A stretch of 47,005 nt of DNA, taken from NCBI GenBank assembly GCA_944322815.1, contig CALUQB010000021.1, forward strand, positions 1 through 47,005. Reading direction: 5' to 3'. The notes below the pieces were generated by a model. It was given only the letters and a program-made list of their open reading frames with translations, was not told where the DNA came from and did no database searches. This document shows, piece after piece, positions 24,683 to 31,878 of the stretch; the stretch's first letter is position 1, and the number at the start of each line of letters is the position of its first letter. This DNA is from an uncultured Bacteroidales bacterium. GTDB lineage: Bacteria > Bacteroidota > Bacteroidia > Bacteroidales > UBA932. The translations under genes were made by a program, and so were the position numbers.

Positions 24683-24714
24683 CAAAGATATACAGAAACA
24701 GAATGCAGAACAAA
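24683..24714 (-). promoter_or_regulatory. Promoter of the yhhQ-queC-queF group
   Basis: On the minus strand TTTG (24711-24714), a 20-base spacer, and TATCTTTG (24683-24690). The predicted start near 24676 is a few bases upstream of the riboswitch stem. Confidence 0.75.
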
Positions 24715-24754
24715 TTTATTTGTCATGCCGGAACCTGGCGGAACGCGGGCATGG

Positions 24755-25390
24755 TCAGAACGAACAGAAGAAAGAGACCAGGAAAGGCACGCTCATGTCG
24801 CACACTACCCCGCTCACTATGGCATAAGGAAGCATGGCGTCGCCCGAATACCTGACGATGACAGGAAGACAGACATCGAAAGCCGTGGCTCCGGCCGAAG
24901 CTATCGGCGCGAAGGGACCGAACCACCTGCATAGCAGAGGTGCCCCGACCAATGTGAACATCTCTCTGAAAATATTTGTCAGCAAGGCTATCGTCCCGAG
25001 TTCGGCAGCCAGCTGCGCCCCTGCAGATGCCTCTTTGAGCTGCCCTATAAGCACGGAAGACAGGGAATAGTATCCCATCCCGCTGCCTATGGCGAGACTG
25101 TCCGCCAGCCCGCACCCGGATACAAGCAGACTCGCCAATGCGGAAAAGGCAAGCGTACCCAAGACAGTCGTCACGGGCAGCAGCAGAATCTTCGGACTCA
25201 CGCTTCCGAGGATCTTCTTGAGATTGGGATTCGCCCCCACACTGATTCCCACCAAAAACATAAGGAGATAAAGAAGATAGATGGTCACGTCATCGCCTGC
25301 CTCGCCGAATATTTCCATATCCGCCAGGCCGCTCCACCCCGCCGCACACCCGAGCAGGAAAACCGAGACTGTCAAGACTGTTCCCTTCAT
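24755..25390 (-). CDS. LysO-type lysine exporter, C-terminal part
   Basis: The ATG at 25388-25390 gives 211 residues with about six membrane segments and the family segments LMFLVGISVGANP, SGMGYYSLSSVLIGQL and GTIALLTNIFREM. These match the second part of LysO/YbjE (DUF340), which exports L-lysine or toxic analogues such as thialysine in E. coli as one protein of about 300 residues. The first part is encoded by the preceding gene, whose TGA overlaps this ATG (ATGA), so translation is probably coupled and the two proteins form one transporter. An open frame continues upstream to 25867 but is out of register with the family. Its end lies 131 bases from yhhQ. Confidence 0.88.
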   Translation of the reverse strand: MKGTVLTVSVFLLGCAAGWSGLADMEIFGEAGDDVTIYLLYLLMFLVGISVGANPNLKKILGSVSPKILLLPVTTVLGTLAFSALASLLVSGCGLADSLAIGSGMGYYSLSSVLIGQLKEASAGAQLAAELGTIALLTNIFREMFTLVGAPLLCRWFGPFAPIASAGATAFDVCLPVIVRYSGDAMLPYAIVSGVVCDMSVPFLVSFFCSF

Positions 25391-25674
25391 GACCTGCTCC
25401 TTTCCTTCCTGTTCCGGAACAATATCCTGTACAGCACGGCAGCAAAAACGACACTGCCTGCTATCCCTGATAATGCCAGGATGAGGGCCTGCAGGCCCAA
25501 TGCTGAAAAATTCTCCAGCACCTGCTCGTCTGACCCTGTCTCCACGCCCAGAAAGAACAGCATAGCCAGCACTGTCACGGAAACAGCTTTCCCTGTATGT
25601 GACAATACCTTCAGTTTTCTCCCCGCGAAACCTGCACAGGCTCCGAGGATTAGTGTCATTATCAGATAAAACAT
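25387..25674 (-). CDS. LysO-type lysine exporter, N-terminal part
   Basis: This 95-residue membrane protein has three hydrophobic segments (residues 2-19, 31-47 and 57-84) and a basic C-terminus (RNRKERSRS). Its sequence MFYLIMTLILGACAGFAG and SVTVLAMLFFLGVETG correspond to the N-terminal Lys_export domain. Together with the next gene (overlap ATGA) it adds up to 306 residues, close to full-length LysO. The two-gene form occurs in other Bacteroidetes, so it is a stable split. It starts 60 bases from priA, which runs the other way; the short shared gap must hold both promoters. Confidence 0.85.
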   Translation of the reverse strand: MFYLIMTLILGACAGFAGRKLKVLSHTGKAVSVTVLAMLFFLGVETGSDEQVLENFSALGLQALILALSGIAGSVVFAAVLYRILFRNRKERSRS

Positions 25675-25734
25675 ACCTGCTCCGATTTTCGAGGGTGCGA
25701 AAATAGAGAAAAAAATTCATAACTTCGCGACGAT

Positions 25735-28002
25735 ATGCCTGAAAAGAAAAAATACGTATCAGTGATCCTTCCTCTGAAACTGGATTGGCTGCCGTGCTAT
25801 TCTGTCCCGGCGGAAGAGGAAATCCGGTCCGGCGACAGGGTAAAGGTCGTATTTGCCAACAAGTCATATTCCGGAATCATCGCCGGATGCGACATCCGGC
25901 CGGATACAGACCCGGCCAGAATCAAGGACGTGACATATGTCGACCGGAATCTGAGCCCTGTCACACAGGAAGAGATACGCTTGTGGAAAATGGTCGCGGA
26001 CTATTACCTGTGTTCTGTCGGCGAAGTGTTCAAGGCGGCATATCCGGCATTGAAAATATCGCAGGAAGAAGCATTGGCCAGAAGGCTGGAAAGTGAAAGG
26101 GCCAGACGCAGGAAAACAATCGAAGGCATCAGGCTGAAAATCGCCAGGCTGGAGGACAATCTTTATAAAAAAAAGAAAAAACTCGAAGAATCGGAAAAAT
26201 CTTCGCGAAAAAAAGAAAAAACTGTCGCCAGACTCATTGAAGATATAGGAAAAATCAATGAAATGATCATTGGCCTGAAAGGCCGGCTGGAAGAAATATC
26301 GGAGGCAGGACCGGAATCAGGCACCGGCATCGGTCCGGAAGACAGGGAAGATCAAGGAACGGAAATCAGGCTCACAGAGGCACAGGAGACGACGTACCGG
26401 CAAACATTGGAAGCGTTCGGGGAAGGAAAACCGGTCCTGATCAAAGGTGTGACAGGGTCAGGCAAGACCGAGATATATCTGAAACTGGCCAGGAAAGCCA
26501 TGTCCGAAGGGAAGAACGTGCTGTATCTGGTCCCTGAAATCGCGGTAAGCAGACAGCTGAGGGAAAGACTTCATGTCATATTCGGAGACAGGGTCCTGAC
26601 ATTCCATTCTGAAGAGACGGCTGCAGCCAGGAGAAACACTGCGGAAAAAATACGCAGAAGCGAGTCTGACGGCCGCCGCTACATAATCATCGGCACCAGA
26701 TCGGCGATTTTCCTTCCGCACACATGTCTGGGACTGATAGTGGTCGATGAAGAGCATGATTCTTCATACAAGCAGGACTCCCCCGCCCCGAGATACAACG
26801 GACGCGATGTCGCAGTGATGCTCGCCACCATACACGGCTGCCCTCTGGTCATGGGTTCGGCTACACCTTCTCTCGAATCCGTATTCAATGCCGGCTGCGG
26901 GAAATACGCCATGCTGAATCTGGATACCAGGTTCTACCGGGCACGTGAGGCCGCAGTGGAAATCATCGACACTTCGGCGGAGCGACGGAAAAACGGCATG
27001 ACCGGATCATTCTCGAAAAAGCTTGTCTCCATGATGGAGAAAACACTGCAGGACGGGGAACAGGTACTGATACTCAGGGCCAGACGTGCTTTCTCGCCAG
27101 TGCTCCAATGTCCTGAATGCGGAGAAATCCTGAAATGCCCTCACTGCAATGTCAGCCTCAGCCTGCATAAGAATCCTGACAGGATGATGTGCCACCACTG
27201 CGGATATTCGGCAGCCTTCGATCCTCACTGTCCGAAATGCGGGGCCGTCATGCATGGTCTCGGAAGCGGGACACAGAAAATCGAAGAAGAAACGCAGGCT
27301 CTGTTTCCCGGGGCCAGGATAGGCAGACTGGACAGTGACACCTCCGGACCGCAGGCCGTTGATATCATAAACAAATTCAACGCAGGCGAAACCGACATAT
27401 TGATAGGCACGCAAATCGTATCAAAAGGGTTTGATTTCCCAGGGCTTACGCTCGCAGCGGTCATTGCCGCCGATTCCCTGCTCGGAGTACAGGACTTCAG
27501 GGCCGACGAAAAGGCTTTCCAGATTCTGGAACAGCTCAGAGGGCGATGCGGAAGAAGGGAGAAGCAAGGAGTGTTCATGATCCAGACGAACCAGCCTGAT
27601 CATCCCGTATACCGTCAGCTGGCTGAAGGAAACGGGGACTCATTTTACAGGATACTGATGTCGGAACGCAGCGAATTCGGCTATCCGCCATTTACCAGGA
27701 TCATGAACCTGAGCATCAAGGATGAGGATGAGACCAGGGTGGAACTGCTTTCTGCCAGACTGTCCGGAGTCCTGAAAACCGTCTTGTCAGAAACCGCAGG
27801 GACGATGCCGGACATAGTGTCCGATCCGTTCCGTCCCCCTGTGGACAGGATTTCCGGAAATCACATCAGAATCATAAGGCTGACTCTGAAAAAGGACCGT
27901 CACCTCCATGATATGAAAAGGCTTGCAGCCAGGACCGTCTCGGAATTCGAAAAAAAAGCCCGTTGTCAGGGACATGTCACCATAGACGTAGACCCGTATT
28001 GA
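25735..28002 (+). CDS. priA: Primosomal replication helicase PriA
   Basis: This 755-residue helicase restarts stalled replication forks. The N-terminal 3'-end-binding domain is at 1-105. Residues 111-190 form a long, very charged coiled coil (KKKKKLEESEKSSRKKEK), which extends the winged-helix region. Walker A GVTGSGKT is at 238-245, DEEH at 338-341 and GSATPS at 374-379; eight zinc-binding cysteines lie between 459 and 502 (CPECGE, CPHC, CHHCG, CPKCG). SKGFDFPG and a motif VI written QLRGRCGRR instead of QVAGRAGR follow. The motif before the first zinc pair is ARRAFSP rather than NRRGFAP. The key arginines are kept, so I expect an active enzyme. Confidence 0.95.
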   Translation: MPEKKKYVSVILPLKLDWLPCYSVPAEEEIRSGDRVKVVFANKSYSGIIAGCDIRPDTDPARIKDVTYVDRNLSPVTQEEIRLWKMVADYYLCSVGEVFKAAYPALKISQEEALARRLESERARRRKTIEGIRLKIARLEDNLYKKKKKLEESEKSSRKKEKTVARLIEDIGKINEMIIGLKGRLEEISEAGPESGTGIGPEDREDQGTEIRLTEAQETTYRQTLEAFGEGKPVLIKGVTGSGKTEIYLKLARKAMSEGKNVLYLVPEIAVSRQLRERLHVIFGDRVLTFHSEETAAARRNTAEKIRRSESDGRRYIIIGTRSAIFLPHTCLGLIVVDEEHDSSYKQDSPAPRYNGRDVAVMLATIHGCPLVMGSATPSLESVFNAGCGKYAMLNLDTRFYRAREAAVEIIDTSAERRKNGMTGSFSKKLVSMMEKTLQDGEQVLILRARRAFSPVLQCPECGEILKCPHCNVSLSLHKNPDRMMCHHCGYSAAFDPHCPKCGAVMHGLGSGTQKIEEETQALFPGARIGRLDSDTSGPQAVDIINKFNAGETDILIGTQIVSKGFDFPGLTLAAVIAADSLLGVQDFRADEKAFQILEQLRGRCGRREKQGVFMIQTNQPDHPVYRQLAEGNGDSFYRILMSERSEFGYPPFTRIMNLSIKDEDETRVELLSARLSGVLKTVLSETAGTMPDIVSDPFRPPVDRISGNHIRIIRLTLKKDRHLHDMKRLAARTVSEFEKKARCQGHVTIDVDPY

Positions 28003-28017
28003 GGCTAAGGATTCAAG

Positions 28018-29013
28018 TTAAAATGCATGCAGGACATTTATCTGATGCGGAAGGACTTCAAACCGTACCGGAGAATTCCCTATGATCTCCCCGTCCACCT
28101 CGATGAGTTCCCTGCGCGATGTCCCAGGCACTACCGCTATCGTGCGTCCCCTCTTGCATACCAGCCCCTTTACAGATGAGAATCTTCCGTCAAAAAGACG
28201 GGCCACGTGAACCAGTACATGCGGCAGGGCATTTTCCGGAATGACTGTCAGGTCCAGCAGACCGTCATCGAAAACAGCGCCCGGGGTCTGCCGCATTCCT
28301 CCTCCGCAGAATTTCCCGTTGCCCAGGGCTACTGAGAAACAACTTCCCTCGAAGACTTTTTCCCCGTCACAGAAAACCGATACAGGCACTGACTTGTATC
28401 TGAAGAACAGATACAACAAGGCATTAACATACAGAAGTTTGCCTCTCATACCTTTTTCCTTCTGGCGATTTACCCTCTCGCAGACTCTGGCATCGAAGCC
28501 CACCCCTCCGATATTGACCATATAGGAAATTTTCTCAGGAACAGCAGCTCCGTAATCACCGGTACACGATGCAGGAAGAACACTCACTTTCACCACGTCC
28601 TGGCGGACAAACGACTCCGACCTGATCAGCGAGACTGTTTCTTCCATGTTATAATCAATATTGTGTATACGGATCCAGTCATTCCCCGATCCTATCGGAA
28701 TCACGGCCAGAGTGAACTCTGAAATACATACCGGCTCGCCGAGGGCATTGGACCCGTCCACGAATCTCATTATTCCTTCCAGAACTTCATGTATGGTGCC
28801 GTCTCCGCCGACGGCAATGAATCTGCGGAAACCTTTTGACGCTGCCCTGTAGGCAATATCTGCAGCATGGTACTTGTAGTCCGTATATTTGTTGTCATGC
28901 TGTATTTTCATCTTCTCGAGAAGCCGTTCGGCTTCCCTCCACAATGATGCTGTCTTCCCGCTGCCCGCATGCAGGTTCACTACTGCAAGCCATACCCTTT
29001 CAATATCCTTCAT
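28018..29013 (-). CDS. Diacylglycerol/lipid kinase family protein (DagK/YegS-like)
   Basis: This 331-residue soluble protein has the NAD-kinase-like lipid kinase domain: NLHAGSGK (13-20), the nucleotide-binding GGDGTIHEVLEG (69-80), PIGSGNDWIR near 105 and the second-domain segment LGNGKFCGGGMRQTPGA. The family phosphorylates diacylglycerol, sphingoid bases or related lipids at the inner membrane surface; the true lipid is unknown, and Bacteroidetes make sphingolipids, so both are possible. It is divergent from parA, with a TATTTTTG box on the minus strand at 29055-29062, and ends 16 bases from the convergent priA stop. Confidence 0.9.
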   Translation of the reverse strand: MKDIERVWLAVVNLHAGSGKTASLWREAERLLEKMKIQHDNKYTDYKYHAADIAYRAASKGFRRFIAVGGDGTIHEVLEGIMRFVDGSNALGEPVCISEFTLAVIPIGSGNDWIRIHNIDYNMEETVSLIRSESFVRQDVVKVSVLPASCTGDYGAAVPEKISYMVNIGGVGFDARVCERVNRQKEKGMRGKLLYVNALLYLFFRYKSVPVSVFCDGEKVFEGSCFSVALGNGKFCGGGMRQTPGAVFDDGLLDLTVIPENALPHVLVHVARLFDGRFSSVKGLVCKRGRTIAVVPGTSRRELIEVDGEIIGNSPVRFEVLPHQINVLHAF

Positions 29014-29054
29014 AAACGATGTCCCTACAACGGATGTTCATAACTTATCGGGAA

Positions 29055-29085
29055 CAAAAATACTAATTAAAGGGAAGTAACGAAA
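29055..29085 (-). promoter_or_regulatory. Promoter of the lipid kinase gene
   Basis: On the minus strand TTTC, 19 bases, TATTTTTG (29055-29062): a perfect -7 box and three of four -33 bases. It lies 42 bases before the ATG. Confidence 0.6.
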
Positions 29086-29093
29086 AATTTTTA

Positions 29094-29101
29094 TAATTTT
29101 G
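29094..29101 (+). promoter_or_regulatory. -7 box of parA
   Basis: TAATTTTG matches TAnnTTTG exactly, 33 bases before the parA ATG. No TTTG is found at the -33 position. Confidence 0.55.
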
Positions 29102-29134
29102 CAAGGATATTGTCGTTATCAAAAATGTTTATTT

Positions 29135-29911
29135 ATGGGAAAAGTAATAGCTATCGCAAACCAGAAAGGAGGTGTCGGGAAGACCACCACAGCCATAAAC
29201 CTGGCTGCATCTCTGGCAGTACTGGAAAAGAAGGTACTGATCATCGATGCTGATCCACAGGCAAATACGACTTCCGGACTGAACTTCTCCCCAGACGACG
29301 ACCAGAAGAGGACACTGTACGAAGTGATGATAGGCAGGCTTGACATCAGAGATGCCCTCATCCAGACAGAAATAGCTAATCTCCACATGATACCGTCCCA
29401 CATAAATCTGGTGGGAGCGGAGATAGAAATGCTTGAAAGCGAGAACAGGGAATCCGTGATGAAGAATGCCATAGCCCCTATCAGGAATGACTACGATTTC
29501 ATCATCATAGACTGTTCTCCGTCTCTCGGACTCATCACCGTGAATTCACTGACTGCCGCCGATTCCGTAATGATTCCGGTCCAGCCTGAATTCTTCGCTC
29601 TGGAAGGACTCGGAAAACTGCTCCAGACCATCAGGCTCGTCCAGAACGGAGTGAATCCGGATCTTGGCATCGAAGGTTTCGTGGTGACGATGTTCGACGG
29701 CAGGACCAAAGTCCACACCCAGGTGGTAAATGAACTGAAAGAACACTTCAAGGACATGGTCTTCAAGACCATAATACAGAGAAACATCAGGCTGAGCGAG
29801 GCTCCGTCACACGGGAAGCCCATCATTCTGTACGATGTCATCTGCAACGGTACGGCCAATTATCTGAATCTGGCCAAGGAAGTGCTTGAGAAAAACCAGG
29901 AGACGATATGA
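29135..29911 (+). CDS. parA: Chromosome-partitioning ATPase ParA (Soj)
   Basis: The ATG at 29135 starts the family sequence MGKVIAIANQKGGVGKTTTA, giving 258 residues; an upstream frame from 29099 lies across the promoter. The deviant Walker A KGGVGKTTT is at 11-19 with the signature lysine at 11, Walker A' IIDADPQANTT is near 37, and Walker B IIIDCSPSLG lies near 120. There is no N-terminal DNA-binding domain, as in chromosomal type Ib Soj proteins. It binds DNA non-specifically as an ATP dimer and moves parS-ParB complexes. parB overlaps its stop by 4 bases (ATGA), so translation is coupled. Confidence 0.97.
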   Translation: MGKVIAIANQKGGVGKTTTAINLAASLAVLEKKVLIIDADPQANTTSGLNFSPDDDQKRTLYEVMIGRLDIRDALIQTEIANLHMIPSHINLVGAEIEMLESENRESVMKNAIAPIRNDYDFIIIDCSPSLGLITVNSLTAADSVMIPVQPEFFALEGLGKLLQTIRLVQNGVNPDLGIEGFVVTMFDGRTKVHTQVVNELKEHFKDMVFKTIIQRNIRLSEAPSHGKPIILYDVICNGTANYLNLAKEVLEKNQETI

Positions 29912-30837
29912 GCAAACAGCAGAGAGGATTAGGCAAAGGCCTGGGGGCCTTGCTCGGTGATGCTGACCTGAGCCAGATCAGGAAACCGGTAGAATATGTC
30001 CACAAAAGCGTGGTGTCAACAGAGACGGATACTGACCGTAACACGGCGGATATCATGCTCATCCCGATAGAAATGATCGAGCCGAATCCGTTCCAGCCCA
30101 GAATGTCTTTCGACAATGACTCTCTCGAGGAACTGGCGGACTCCATAAGATCACTCGGACTCATCCAGCCTGTCACCGTAAGGAGAAAATCCCCTGACAG
30201 ATATCAGATCATCAGCGGAGAACGCAGGTTCAGGGCATGCAGGATGGCCGGAATGGAAGAAATTCCTGCATACATAAGGGATGCCAATGATCAGGGCATG
30301 CTGGAAATGGCGATAGTGGAGAACATCCAGAGGGAAGATCTCGACCCTATCGAAGTCGCCATGAGCTACGAACGCCTGATAGAGGAATGCCACCTCACAC
30401 AAGAGCAGATGGCCATGAGGGTGGGAAAAAAGAGGGCATCCGTCACGAACTATCTGAGACTGCTCAAGCTTCCTGCGAAAGTACAGCACGACCTCAAGGT
30501 AGGGCTTCTGTCCGTAGGTCATGCAAAGGTGCTTCTCAGCGTGGAAAATCCGCAAGTTCAGGAACAGCTATGCGACCTGGTGATAAAGGGAGGACTTTCC
30601 GTCAGACAGCTTGAAGACAAAGTCAGGAAGCTGCTTGCAGCTCCCGAGCAGGAAAACGGACTGGTACAGGATCTGCCGGAACACTACAGCCGCGTACTGG
30701 ACATAGTAGGAAAATACTTTGAAAACAATATAAGCCTGAAACGGACATCCGCAGGAAAGGGTACTATGACTATTCATTTTTCATCAGATGAAGAAGTCCG
30801 GAAATTCCTGAAAGTTCTGGAAGATTCGAATATCTGA
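29908..30837 (+). CDS. parB: Chromosome-partitioning CTPase ParB (Spo0J)
   Basis: This 309-residue protein has the ParB order: a start rich in Gly and Leu (RGLGKGLGALLGD) that contacts ParA, the CTP-binding N-domain with box II GERRFRACRMAG, the ENIQREDLDPIEVA segment, the helix-turn-helix LTQEQMAMRVGKKRASVTNYLRLLKLP, and a C-terminal dimer domain. It loads at parS and slides along DNA as a clamp. I found no copy of the standard 16-base parS (TGTTNCACGTGAAACA and near relatives) in this window, so the loading sites must be elsewhere, for example closer to oriC. A DUF5683 gene follows after 28 bases. Confidence 0.96.
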   Translation: MSKQQRGLGKGLGALLGDADLSQIRKPVEYVHKSVVSTETDTDRNTADIMLIPIEMIEPNPFQPRMSFDNDSLEELADSIRSLGLIQPVTVRRKSPDRYQIISGERRFRACRMAGMEEIPAYIRDANDQGMLEMAIVENIQREDLDPIEVAMSYERLIEECHLTQEQMAMRVGKKRASVTNYLRLLKLPAKVQHDLKVGLLSVGHAKVLLSVENPQVQEQLCDLVIKGGLSVRQLEDKVRKLLAAPEQENGLVQDLPEHYSRVLDIVGKYFENNISLKRTSAGKGTMTIHFSSDEEVRKFLKVLEDSNI

Positions 30838-30865
30838 AATAAGGAACAGTCATAATCAGCACAAA

Positions 30866-31840
30866 GTGAAAAGAACGATAAAATATTTGGCCGTCACCGT
30901 ATTCTGCCTGTCATTCTTCTCGGCTGCATCGCACGCACAGTTCAGGGAAGAGGCTTTCACGCAGACTTACAACGATGATGCGGACACTACCGCCACGACC
31001 GACACATCTGACAAGATGTTCACATTCAAGGAGCTGTTCGGAGGGCTTGCCCACAAGACGGACCTGAGGATAGGAACCATGTTCGCCAGTTCTATGGTCA
31101 TTCCGGGCATATCCCAGATATACAACAGAGACTGGTGGAAGCTGCCGGTAGTCTACGGCGGCATCGGAGCATGCGCCGGATTCGGAGGACACTATCTGCA
31201 TCAGTACAGCATGTCGAAAAAGGCATACGAGGCCGCTTATGCCGCAGATCCAAATACACCGCTGAGAATAGACTATGCCGCGAAGCAGAAGGGTACATGG
31301 CTGCTTGTAGGGGCAGGTCTCATATATTGGGGAAGCCTGATGGACGGAGCCGTGAACTACAAGAGCGACCAGCACCCGCACCCGGGACGCGCAACGATAT
31401 ATTCCATCCTTCTCCCGGGTCTGGGCCAGGCATACAACGGTGAATACTGGAAAATCCCTATCTACTGGGGCTGTATCGCCGGATCCATACACTTCCTATA
31501 TACGAATAATACGAATTACCAGAGATTCAAGAGAATACACAACGAAGCCACGAATCCTGACGTGGAATATACCGGACCCATCCCTGCGGAAACGGCAGTA
31601 TGGTACCGGGATGTCTACAGGCGTTACCGCGACTATTCCATAGTGGCTACGGCACTCTTCTACCTGCTGCAGGTGATAGATGCAAATGTATTTGCATACA
31701 TGCATGATTTCGAAGTATCGGACAGCATATCCATGAGACTGGAACCTGCAGTAGTGCCGGCTGACAACATGTTTGCCATGACACCGTCATCGGTGACTGC
31801 CGGCAGCAGCATCGGACTGCGTCTCGGATTCCGTTTCTGA
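30866..31840 (+). CDS. DUF5683 envelope protein
   Basis: This 324-residue protein starts with GTG and a signal peptide (KYLAVTVFCLSFFSAASHA). Two similar halves are visible: SMVIPGISQIYNRDWWKLPVVYGGIGA (near 72) and SILLPGLGQAYNGEYWKIPIYWGCIAG (near 176), each a PG-xxQ-Y-N-x-(D/E)-Y/W-W-K-x-P motif before a hydrophobic segment. This is the DUF5683 family, found in Bacteroidetes right after parB. Its function is unknown; several hydrophobic stretches suggest an inner- or outer-membrane protein. It lies between parB and mltD in one operon, which points to a role linked to cell-wall remodelling or division, by inference only. Confidence 0.88.
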   Translation: MKRTIKYLAVTVFCLSFFSAASHAQFREEAFTQTYNDDADTTATTDTSDKMFTFKELFGGLAHKTDLRIGTMFASSMVIPGISQIYNRDWWKLPVVYGGIGACAGFGGHYLHQYSMSKKAYEAAYAADPNTPLRIDYAAKQKGTWLLVGAGLIYWGSLMDGAVNYKSDQHPHPGRATIYSILLPGLGQAYNGEYWKIPIYWGCIAGSIHFLYTNNTNYQRFKRIHNEATNPDVEYTGPIPAETAVWYRDVYRRYRDYSIVATALFYLLQVIDANVFAYMHDFEVSDSISMRLEPAVVPADNMFAMTPSSVTAGSSIGLRLGFRF

Positions 31841-31878
31841 CCCGGACATCGGCCGGCATGTGAAAATAATATGAGAAA

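Noticed and set aside
25391-25867. Upstream extension of the LysO C-terminal frame
   Set aside because: The extra residues do not resemble LysO and overlap the N-terminal part in another frame; the ATGA overlap is the natural start.
29055-30865. parS sites near parAB
   Set aside because: I looked for TGTTNCACGTGAAACA and close variants throughout the window and saw none.
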